Below are positions 13,080 through 24,800 of a DNA stretch of 64,000 bases, in pieces. The number at the start of each line of letters is the position of its first letter. Position 1 is the stretch's first letter. The DNA is from Ophthalmolycus amberensis (taxonomy: Eukaryota > Chordata > Actinopteri > Perciformes > Zoarcidae): contig JAFEUB010001548.1 of the NCBI GenBank assembly GCA_024529925.1, forward strand, positions 62,001 to 126,000, written 5' to 3'. The notes beneath the pieces are model-generated. The model had not been told where the DNA came from. It saw nothing but the letters and a program-made list of their open reading frames with translations, and did not search any database. The translations under genes and the position numbers were made by a program.

Positions 13080-14123
13080 CTCCTTAGTGAGAACAAAGCC
13101 GTGAATCAGAAGAATAAAAAGTTATTTTCTGATTCCTTCACGGACGTTTTGTTCCAAAGCACAGATAATCCCATCCACACAGGGAGCTGCTGGATTTGAA
13201 TGGATGCAGCCTGTAGATCTTCAACGCCAAACACTTTTAGTAGATCACAAGGGACTGATAGGGATTCTTTTCTTCATCAGTCTATACATTGTTTTCATGG
13301 AAGTTGTCGGAGTAACATGTTTCCCTTTAGACTGTGGCACAGGTTGGTACAGGACAATTCAATTAGTATAAGAAGGACGTGTTGACGCCCCTGACATATT
13401 TGACATGAAGGAAGTCTTCATCTGGTTCATTTCATTCAATTTGATTTGTAATTCATCTCTTATTTTATACATCTCAAATATCATTTCTCCAATAAATCAT
13501 GTAATGTGTGTTTAGATTGTTATTACCAGGAATAAATGTACGATGTCTTTATTTAAGCATCTTAAATGATTCAGAACAGTAATTGTTGTTGAAAATGTTC
13601 AGGACTGAAACAATCAGTTGATTAATCGATTGCCAACACGTTTAGATAATCATTGCTCTGTATCTTGATCCCTACTTGTTTGCTGACATCACCATGGACT
13701 CAGTTGTTTCTGACATTTTCAATTCTTCTATTAATCAGCAACTTCATCAGCCGACTGAAGCTCTCGTGATCAAGTTGCTAGTTGTAAGTTGCAGCCCTGG
13801 ATATCCCAGCATCTCTCTGGTTGATTGGTGCCACTTTGGATTTAAATGCAGGTGTTTGCAACGAGTAGTTCCTGAAAACATGTATATGCAAAAATAAAAT
13901 AAGCCAGTGTTGAATGAGTCCAATCCAGTATTCCAGCTCATGTCTTCCTCCCCTCACTCTCCGCTGGGGCGATTACTCTGCTTTACTCAAGCCCAGCTTG
14001 GTCTCCAGAGAGACTCACACACACTCCCAAACACACACTCACACACACTCAGACCCAGAGTCGCTGTGGTCAGGGATGTAGGCGCTGGAGCTCTCTCTCA
14101 GCAGCTAACTCGGGGCAGCCTGG
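10716..14123. other. crb2 upstream region, no gene seen
   Basis: Contains an (AG)n run at about 10772-10802, a purine-rich array (listed separately) and otherwise unremarkable DNA. A GC-richer patch lies near 12260-12500. No open frame looks like a known protein. The crb2 promoter and untranslated first-exon start should lie near the right end, but no TATA box or start site can be fixed from sequence alone. Confidence 0.5.
12920..13079. repeat. Purine-rich (AG)n array with higher-order unit
   Basis: Runs of AG dinucleotides are broken by GGGAGCGAGCGAG blocks, which recur three times, so this is a compound microsatellite with a longer internal period. Minus-strand frames through it give only Ser-Leu-Arg repeats. 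Confidence 0.95.
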
Positions 14124-14165
14124 ATGGAGCGCTGCAGTGTGCCGGATGGAGAACCTGTGGACTGA
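14124..14165 (+). promoter_or_regulatory. Upstream open reading frame in putative crb2 leader
   Basis: A 13-codon frame (MERCSVPDGEPVD then TGA) ends 22 bases before the crb2 start codon. A start-stop pair (ATG TAG, 14076-14081) lies further up. If the transcript begins upstream of 14076, both could lower crb2 translation. The transcription start is not known, so this is conditional. Confidence 0.35.
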
Positions 14166-14187
14166 AACCTCAGCATCCTGTTTCACC

Positions 14188-14257
14188 ATGGAGTTTGGAA
14201 GAGTTTGGTCCAGATATCAGAGGACGGTGCTGATCACCATGATGATGTTCAAACTGG
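14188..14257 (+). CDS. crb2: crb2 exon 1: start codon and signal peptide
   Basis: Encodes MEFGRVWSRYQRTVLITMMMFKL plus one base of the next codon, then a GTAAGG donor. Joined to exon 2 (LLCTSAADTC) it makes a basic N-terminus, a hydrophobic core and a likely cleavage after the Ala-rich stretch, as expected of a secreted N-terminus. The exon is far from exon 2 (6.1 kb), so other first exons are possible, but frame and signal character both fit. Confidence 0.8.
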
Positions 14258-17200
14258 GTAAGGCTTCAACACGTGCACATCACCTTAATATACACGTGTG
14301 AGTAGGAGCTGTACGGCACTTTTTAGGGGAAAAACAAACAATTTACAAGTTTGTGTGTGCGCACATGCGTGGCGATATGTTGATATGTGTGTTTACAGCC
14401 ACTACAGGAGCATCCTGGAAAAGTAGCTGATGGGTTGCTAACCCTTTATTTCATGGTTCTGTACTTTAATCATTTCCAACAAGGTTCCTTCACAAACCAT
14501 GTTGCTCTTAATGTAGGAACATATAAACAATGTTCACTCGGCACACGTCCAATTAATATGCTGGAATTAATTGCTAGCATTACCTGGTGGGTGCTTCAGA
14601 TGGACAGGTCAGCTGAACTTACAACAATGTGAAACGTCACTGTTTTTTCAATTTATGAAGTAACAGCGTCAAAGGTTACTGTTAATTGCAAAGCAAAAAA
14701 AAATTTTTTACCACTAAATTGTGTAGTGATTCCTGTTTCTATGTGAGTTTTCGAGACTTACCACTAATCACAACTCACTGATTCATAATTTGAGAGGATG
14801 TAAGTAGCTTCCTTATGACTCCTTCATTTGTGTGATGACTCTGCTGGTACTGGGGTGTGTGTGTGGCTGTGAGGGGGGGGGGGTCATTGGTCGACCCCAC
14901 AACCTTATGAAACCCTATTGACCCGTTTTTCCCGCGACCTTCATTCGTGTGAAGCGTCTGAAGCTGGTTGTAACGCTGGTGGACCAGCAGCTGGGATTGG
15001 CTGAGGGCGGCATTGTTGAAGCTCACCATGGTAACGCTGTGAGCGTCCGGCTGCACTGCTCCACAGCTTTTTTTGTCTTTGCTTTGAATGGAAGGAGTGA
15101 TGGGTATTAAGGAGCACGGCGAGAGACCTGGCACTCTCAGCTCAAGCAAAAGACAGCAGCCAGAAACACTGACGGGAAGCAGAGCACATGTGATGATGAA
15201 GAGGAGCTTAACAGGGATGGAAGAGCATGACTACAGACTTACCTTTCAAGAAAAGTACATAAAAGCACATCTATGGCATTTACACCAAGTTACTGAGAGT
15301 GAGCAGCTGATAACTAACTTCTTAGAAATGACTGTTTTCTCTTAATACCCGAGTAAACACGCAGTGATGAGCAAACTAGACAAACACATTGTGTTAGAAA
15401 TGAAGCAGTCTCTGCAGCAGCTCCCACGGGAGACAAAAGCATGTGCGTCTCTGACTCAGTGTGTAACTGTGACTGATGCAGAGAGGATTTGTGCATTTTC
15501 TTTGTATAAAACAAAGCAGCCACCTGCTGTGAAGCCTTCGGAGCACAAAGATGAACTGAGGCAGAGCTGCTGGTCTCTTGTAGTGATTCAATAAAATTCC
15601 TCTGAGCCCAACTTGTGCGTTAGGCAGGGGCTTCCCGTTCTGTGTGATACATAGCGTTGCTGCTTCCTCTGCCCTCCAGCGAGACGCTGTTGACTTTGGG
15701 TTGCTGTCTTTGTGACTCGGGGAGACCTGTTCTCTCGCTTTTGGCACCTGTCAAGAAGGAAAAAGTCTTATCTCATTTAAGAGTATATTTATCTTATTAG
15801 AATCGGCTTTTTCAAGACATGCAGAGGTTCTTAAAAAGTATAAATTGTCTTGGTAACGTGTTCATTCAGTGTAACATTTTCTTACTGTCGTTAACTGAAT
15901 TTGTTCGAGTTCTTTGCGAGAATACACAGAATCTCCCAAAAACAAAAAAACTGTAATTAAGCTGATGTGACGTTTTCACAAAATACAAAAAAAGACTTTT
16001 GAAATATTTCAAAGATAAGTTTGTAGTTATTCTATACTTTTCTTATTGTCAACAATAGTTTGTTAATAGTGCCTTGTAGATACTCTTTGACATCCTTGTC
16101 TGTGTCTCTCAGCCCATTGGTTTCCACTGAAGACATAAATAATTAAAAACGTCTCACGGGTATTATAAACACTCAGTAATATCCTAAAACCGCTGGTCAC
16201 TGTAGTTTTTATCTAACGGATGAAATAAACCTGAGTAGGAAGCCTGAGCCTGAGTCTGATTGATGAACGTGCAGCGTAGACATCATCACATTGAGCCCAA
16301 CCTGCAGTTCTTCAGTACCGAGGAGAAGCATGGTAACATCTCATTCATCACAGGGGCCACTGACAGCACGAAATAATCAGGCTATACCTACGAATAACAG
16401 TGTGCCGTCATTTGTAGGCATCCTATGATATATTTTCATATGTTATGCGCGTAATCATGAATGAGGAAGTATAAACCCACCCAGGGCCGGAGGGAGAGGG
16501 AGGTGCATGAGTCCAACAAACATCTGAACCAGGAGTCAGCCGTTCGTTCCCCGTGTAAAACCAGAAATCAAAGTTAATCTATTAGCCTCATTGACGACTT
16601 CATTAACGGCACTTCTGTAGATATTTGAACCCAAACGATGATCTTTTACAAAAAGCTAACCAAGTAGTTTTGTTCTTTAATAACTCTGAGTGAAGTTGGG
16701 GTTGATGTTCCTGAACCTTGGTAATGTCTCGGCCTGTTCATAGATGAATTGGTTTTCCTGCTTTTCTGTTCGTTTTGAGATCCATTTTAGAGTTAGACTT
16801 TTCAAAACCTGCAGAAACACTTAATATAACAAGGAAGCAAGTTGAAGTAATGTTAGAGCGCACCCCCTCTGAGGAGACTCTGTGAGGTCTCCGGAGAGCA
16901 GTTGATCCTGACATCCTTCTACCTACTTACAGTCAGAGGCTCTGCTCAGCGTTACTGTTGAACTGAGATGCTGGTACCACTCAGTGCCGGGATTCAACCC
17001 TGTCTGGCCATAACCATGATCTATGAAGTGCTCGGTAACGGGGGGAGGGGCTAGCAGGAGCTGGTATCAGCTCTCTGGAATGTGTGAAGGGTTGATTGGG
17101 TGTGGATGGAGGGGTGAAGAGTGAAGAAACCCTCACTGTCTCTGTCAGCCTTCTGTGAGATTACAGGCAGCCAGGTTAAAGGGCATGGTTCTTACTGAGC

Positions 17201-20200
17201 TTTGCATGGCGGTGCAGGGAAGGACCTTGGCTCTCTTTGACGAGGGAGGCCAAAGAGAACCACAGTGAGAAAACGTAAGTGAGAGCCAACAGAGGGCGGT
17301 AACAGAGGGAGGTGATGCAAGACAGAGGAAAGTACACTTCTGAACAAGACATCCCAGCTGAGGTTGAGATAAGAAGTAAGAAACATGCACAAAAATATCA
17401 CACCTGGATCCATTAACCCATTCAGTAGCATTGAGGGATTTACTGCATTAACACAGAAAAGAAATCTCTTCCCATCGCTGTCAAAACTTTCATGGTTCTT
17501 AGAAAATAAAAACCACCATGTCAATGTATGTTCACACTTCCATATACATTCTTGTTGAATTGTATCACTGCTCCTCGTGCAGAAGTGTCCCATGCTCTAC
17601 AGTTGCATTTAGTAAGATGAGAGGCAAGATGGTCCTCACCACAGCTTTGTGTTGTTTTCTAAAAGCTGTGGCGCAGAACTCTGACATCTCAGTCTGATGT
17701 GCTGCCACACTGCACCTGTGCTTTTGCTGCAACTGCTGATGTTTGCACACTGGTTAGTTGTATATATATTTGTACTTGCACGGATTCAAACTTTTTTATC
17801 GCTAATATTTATACCGATTTTTTTCATCTAATTTGTGCCATATTTATTTCTTATAAATATGTGTGAGGTCTTTTAATAAAATACATCACCCTGTCAGGTT
17901 GAGGAGACTGCAATGAGACTGCAATTTTGTTATGCTTCCACAATGACAATAAAGTTGTTGAATTGAATTTTGTATAAAAAGCAACGCCAACATTTGTGGG
18001 CAGCAGGGAAAGTTGCAGGTAATCTGTAAAACTGAAAGATACAAGAACAGTATGCAAATTAGTTTTGGGTGATATGGAGTCTCGAGTGTGCGCTAGAATA
18101 ATCGGACTTTCAATGCTTCGAGAAAACAGCTGGCCAATGTCGGTTGGTTGGTCCACCACTCTGGCATAAACCTGCAACATTATGATTATGATCATGTGAG
18201 CATGGATATGTTAGCATTAAGCTCAAAGCACCACTGTGCCGAAGTAAGGATTGATTCCTTTTCCCTGCACCTCATTCTGACAGCTTTGGTTATTAACACT
18301 AAACTAACAGAAGAAGCACAGCTGTTCTCTCGATCTATCAGGTATGGAAAGCAAAAAGATGGTCGGAGGAGAGGTGAGAGACTGATGTGAGGAGGGGAGA
18401 CTTGGTGTTGGAGCAGATGAACGTGATCACAGATGCATGTGAGAGGAACTGGAGGTGTTGTAGTGGATGCAGTGGGAAATGAGAGATGCAGGCGTTGCAG
18501 GGATGATGCACATTGATACTGGAATGTTTTTGTTGATTACTTTATCCAAAGCATCCTATGGTTCCATGCATTTCTAATTATGGGTGTTTGTGGTGGAAAT
18601 CGAGCACCTTCGGGGGGAAAGACGTCAGACTTGGTTGACATACTTGTGGTTCTTCTACCTTAGAGTGGAAAGAGAAGAATTTTTAGCCAGACTATGGAAC
18701 TTTTGAAAGAAAAATGGACACAATCTACCTCTTCCATGTGAAAAGCTGAATTTATAATCTATAAAATGCATGCAAGTCAATACACTTTGCTGCTACAGTA
18801 TTACTTGATCCATTATGAGCATTAGCTAATGGTGGCTTAAATGGCCAGTATCTAGCAATTTGAGGGATCTATTAGCAAAAATAGACTGGTTTTCATTAGT
18901 GTATAATCACCTGAAAGTAAGAATCATTGTGTTTTCATTAGCTTAGAATGAGCCCTTATAGCTACATTCACAGAATCTGCCCCTTAGCACCCCTACAGTT
19001 TCTACAGTAGCCCAGAACGGTCAAACCAAACACTGGCTCTGGAGACGGCCTTTCGTGCTCTCACGTTACCTGAAGGCCACTGTAGCTCTCTACGGACTCC
19101 ATGGTATCGCCAGCCGCCGTCTGACTTCTGTTCCTCCTGAAGTCGAGTTATTACGGTATGGATGGTCTCTGAGCCAGGTGAACAGTGAACAGCACGGTTA
19201 TGCACTTGACTCACATTACGGCAGTCTTGGAAAGGGAGAAGTGAGCGGAGGGGTATTCAGTTGGTTGTGATCTGCCACCACAACGCTAGATGCCACCAAA
19301 TCCTACACACTAAACAGGTCGTACTCCTCCAGAAAGTATTTTATTTTCCACTCGCTCAACCATCTTTTGCATTTTTCGGGTTAGTAATATCACTCTTGTT
19401 CTATAGATCACAGTCTGAAGTACAAACTGTGTACAAACTGTAATGAGAAAATCTTTCATTGACAACATTGACAGCTGCATGTAATACGTTTGCTTTTAAC
19501 ACCATCTGCTGTGAACTTAAAGGTCAGAGTTGTAGTAGCCCACTGTATAATGCAGATAAAGGTCACAAAGGAAAGGCGGTGTACTGTGTTAGCCAACGGG
19601 TATTCAGTTCACTTACAGCATATTGAAGTTCTCTTTCACAGTTGTGTACCTTCATGGCAGGCTTTTTAAGTACGTCTCATTACATATTCAGAATCAGCTT
19701 TATTACGCATACATGGAATTTGACTCCGGTTTCCACTTGGCTCTCGATGTACGTACAACAATTTACAATAAACAAGAAAAATAAAATATATATAAAAATC
19801 AAAAAGGGCAGCAAAAAAACAAACAGATGTAGGTATAAAGATTTAACAATATGTACAATATAAGTATAAACATATATCCAAAAAGTATAGATATATATAT
19901 GAACATAAACCATAAACCCTTCATGGGGACATATTGACTCAACAGAATATAAAGGGGTAATCTGTGAGTTTATCAGTGTTTTTGGAGATTAGCGCTCAAA
20001 CTACTTCGGTGTTTTAGTGGTATTTTAGTAGTGTGAGTCCTAAATTGAGGTCACTTGTCAATTAAAAGGTTTACCTTGGTGTTTTCCCTTTTCTTGGAGT
20101 TCTAAGTTTATTTTCATAGCACTCTTGTGTTTACCATTGTTGCTACCATCATCACCAGCACGTTTGTGGCAGAGGGGAGTCAATGTGCTATTTGCATAGC

Positions 20201-21788
20201 CGAATAGGGCTTTAACATGAATGACATTTGGGAAAAACAAAGGTAAATATGCAATGTTTACATTTTTGGTAGTACGGTACTACCTCTCTCCATCCCTGTT
20301 TGGGAATCCGGCTTGTGAGAAAGACAGATTTTTTATATGAAAAGTGTTGCGTATTGCATCTTTAATTGCAATTTCGTCTTCCATTCCAGGCTTACTGTGC
20401 ACATCTGCAGCAGACACGTGTTTGTCATCTCCCTGCAGCAATAATGCCACATGTCTTGACTCCCTGGGTGACTACGTGTGCCTCTGCCCCAAAGGACCGG
20501 TGTGGTACATGGGCAAAAACTGTGATGAGCTGTATGACGCCTGTATCATGGCGCCTTGCACCAACTGTACCAGCAAGCCTGGGACTGACGAGTTCACCTG
20601 CCACTGTCCGGACGGCTTCACAGGGTTCAACTGCACTCAGGATGTAGATGAATGTCAGAGCAACCCCTGCAAAGGTATCCAGCCCAATTGTGTCAACAGA
20701 GTAAATGGCTATTCCTGTCACTGCCCCCTGGGACTGGGAGGGGAGCACTGCCAGAATAACGTCACCACTTGTTCAGACATATCATGCCAGAATGCTGGCA
20801 CCTGTATGGACGTCCCTGACATTGGGCCCGAGTGCCAGTGTGCTGCTGGGTACCAAGGGAGGAACTGTGAGGAAAACATAGATGAATGCCAGTCTCAGCC
20901 CTGTCAGAACGGAGCCATCTGTAAAGACGGGGTTAACGCCTACCAGTGTTTCTGTGTGCCTGGATTTCAAGGCTTCCACTGCGACTTGGACATCAACGAG
21001 TGTGCCTCTCAACCCTGTCAAAACAATGGCAGATGTCTGGATGAGGTGGATCACTACAGGTGCAACTGCACCCCAGGCTTCAAAGGTGAGCCGCTGTTTA
21101 GTAAGTCAGGGTTAAGATTGGCTGGGATGTTGAAATGAGGAATTCATGTTGTTGGATCAGAGATTCTTGTTAATGATCTGACATTTAATATAAATATATT
21201 TGACTATTAAACATATATGCAGCTCTGCTCCATAGACTCTCATCGATAGTTTCAGATGTTCTTCATGTTCAGGCTGCTTTAGTGGATCTGGAGCTCATCC
21301 TAGTTAGCGTTGTGTAATAGTGATACTTGTTACACAGAGAGGTTGGAAGGAGATATACTATTCGAGCGTGTTTGGTTATCAGTATAAAAACTAAATGATT
21401 GACATTAATACAATTATTATCATCAATAAGATTAGTAACAAATATTAATACTCATGGGGCACCACCCCGAGAACAGGAACCAATAACCAAACTATAAATT
21501 AAGTCTCAGAATTAGTATTCACTCAAAATGTCAATAGTCAAAGTAATATTTCACATTCAGACCGAAACGTGAAGGCTTGAATTCAAGCACAGTCCAGGAT
21601 ATCCAGCTATTATCACAACACACATGCACAAAGTAAGCGCAGAAAGCTGCTCTTTAAAGTATAACAGAGTTTATTAAATTCTAATAACATTGATCAAGTC
21701 AAATAATATCTAAAACTAAAAACAACTACAACTATACAATTATGAGTCTACTATCTAAAATCAAAAAACAATCTGTGGTGAAAGATTG

Positions 21789-21834
<46 letters not shown>

Positions 21835-24800
21835 ATGGGGAGAAGCAACCAAACTACGAAAATGGCGGATGCAGTCTCGTGACCATGGCACACAAGACTA
21901 CAAAATCGCATTTTGGAATGAAAACTATCAAAATGGCGTTTACACTTCAAAAATGGCAGATATAGTTTACACATACAAAAATGGCAGAAGATAGATAGGA
22001 CTACCAAAATGGCGGATGTAGTCTCGTACGTGATCACTCTACTAAAAACTAAAAAAATGGCGGCGGGGCCACGATAGAGGCCGCGTTTACACACCACGTG
22101 TGTCTGAGATGAGTAGCAAAACCTATGTGTGTGTGAGAGTGTGTGTGGGGTGAGTGAAACAAAAAGACAAAGAAAGGAAGAGAAAAAAGTAACACTCCAA
22201 ACAAGGCAGCTCCTCACCGCCGCAGTAAAATACAGGAACTATTTCTCTATCACACAGAAACCCGAAACTCAGCCGCGGTTCTGGTGTTTCAACTGTTCGT
22301 TACAGTTCCCAACTTCACTCGTGGTGACTGATCCAACACAACACTATTACAGCAGCATGGAATACAACAGTAGTTTCCTCACAACACGAACGGAACTCTG
22401 CGGTCCGTAACAATAACACGTTATAACAATACAGTAGAACAAAGCAAAGCAAGGTAACAAACACACTATGACCTATCTCTGCCCAGACACAAGCCTCTTA
22501 CTCTGAGATGACTTTGTAGCGGTCGATGTGGTTCTTCAAATTTCTTCATTAAATTCAGGATCCGGAGCTTCAAGGTGTGCGGCGATAAATCCTCCGTATG
22601 GCAGCAGATATTCCTCAGAATTCTCTTCCTTACAACCTTCTACGGGTTAAAGTTGTCCGTTTCTCTATTGTTCGTCCAGCGAACGTAGAACTATTCCTAG
22701 GTTTTCTTAAAAGCAACAACGTTGTGCGTGCGTCCTTTAATGCGAATAGAATCGTGTGGGATGGCTCCGAGCTGGAGGTAACGCAGATGTTTATAGTCTC
22801 ATTGGGGCCCTCGTCCAATGAGTTGAGTTTGGACCAAAAATCACACGTAGGTTAGATTTAACGTCTCACGGGGTTTGGTGTGATTTTAAAACAAATCAGG
22901 CTGTTGATTACCATGCAGGCCCATGTAGGCCCAACACCCAACACCCTTTGTTCCAACCACATGGTGCATTTATCCAGGATTTTGTGGCAATTAAATTTTG
23001 TGGTGACTTTAAATTTGCCAATTTTCAGCACTATGATTCAGACAAACACTAAATCTTTAAAGGAAATTTTTTTTTGGTTAGAGATTAATTCAGTCAGTAC
23101 AAATATTTATGCTTTATTTGTTATCTTTGTATAGAGAGCAAGATGGGTTGAGCTTTTATGTCAGTAACTATGTAAACAGAAGTTGCATGGCTTTTTAAGT
23201 AGCATTAGTCTGTGTTGCTGTCGTCTGTCTGCAGCTCCAGTGTTATTGTGTTGTATCTGAGTCCTTGGCCCGCTGCCATGCCCGCTCTGTGCCCTGCAGG
23301 GATTAACTGCGAGGTGGAGATCGATGAGTGCGAGGTGCTTCCCTGCCGGAACGGCGCCACCTGCCGAGACCACGTCGCTACATACACGTGTGAGTGCATG
23401 GCCGGCTTCCAGGGCCAAGACTGCGAGGTCAACATCGATGAATGTGCTAACATTCCCTGTTTGAATCAGGGCAAGTGCATTGACGGGGTGAACAGGTAGG
23501 ATCACACACATGCATGTTTACACTTTCTGCACATGCCCAAACATACAATCTCAGTATAGCTAGAATGATTTGGGTATTTGAAACGCAATATAGTTGACAA
23601 CCATGAGGTTGACAACTGATACGTCCACATAGACTGTAGTACATGTAAGTGGAATCCCAACTTAGTTATACATGAGGTCTGACAAACAGACAAATGATGT
23701 TTGAGTTTTTCAATTAAAAAGATGTAGACCTATACTGTCGAGGTTGACAGATTCGTCAGCTGTTGTGCTGTTAATTATCTGAAACTTTATATTAGGAAGA
23801 TGAATGGTAAATGGTTAATGGACTTGTACTTGTATTGCGCTTTTCTAGTCTTTCCGACCACTCAAAGCGCTTTAACACTACATCGTCATTCACCCATTCA
23901 CACCCAGTCATACACTGATGACAGGGGCTACCATGCTAGGTGCCACCTGCTCATCAGGACTAACTAACATTCACACATCGTAGGCAGAACTACGGGAGCA
24001 AGTTTGGGGTTAAGTGTGTTCGACATGCGACTAGGGAAACAGGTGATCGAACCGCCGATCCTCTGATTTAAGGACGACCCTGCTCACGTCTGTACTTTTT
24101 GACATCAGAGTTTTGTATCGAGTGCTGTTTTGTGTTTCATCTATGTGAGGTAACAACATATTTGCCAATAACAGAAACTTTACAGGTTTGTAATAAAGGC
24201 TGGTTCTTGGTTTAGCTCCTGAGTCTTCAGAAAAGGGTATTGGAGGAAGGCAGATGGCGGGCCGTTTTTTATGCCTGGGCCTTACTGCTGTCCTGCAGCT
24301 GAAACACCTCATTATGACGCCACAGCTACGGTTATTATTTCTTTCGTGTAAAAATGAAGCTCAACACCTATAAATACACTAACTGCAGAGTGCAGATACA
24401 TGGAAAGTTGCCAGATTTAGCGAGAAAGTCGCCAAGTTGGCAACACTGGCACCGGCTAAATGTGTCAATAGAGCAACATTGGACGTAACAATGGTTCCTA
24501 TCACATATAAAACCAAACAAAAATCCATCTTCATAAAAACAAGTTGTAAAAATAATAATATATAAACAAGCATATTAAAGCTACTGCAGAAGTAAAAACA
24601 AAAGCAGTTCACTTACCAGAGCTGCTGTTCACTATTTAAAGACAAAGTCCATCCTCCTTTCTTTGTTAATCAAGAGTTTAATCTCACGGTTGTTCAGTAC
24701 ATCCGTGTGTTTTAGTTCCAGTAAGAAGTCCTTCTCCATTCATGGACGCCAGTGAAGACAGTCGAGCCTCCCTAGTTGTATTTCTTGAATACGTTTTAAT

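Larger units (their letters stand above)
14258..20389 (+). other. crb2 intron 1
   Basis: This is a 6.1 kb phase-1 intron. It holds a LINE-like 3' tail (17760-17960), a MITE-like repeat (18863-19314) and a minus-oriented retroelement tail (19687-19915), listed separately. A poly-G run lies near 14872-14882. Other open frames here look like chance. Confidence 0.75.

Noticed and set aside
15394..15747. Open frames of 117-124 codons in crb2 intron 1, also at 14775-15149
   Set aside because: No known likeness and no flanking coding signals.
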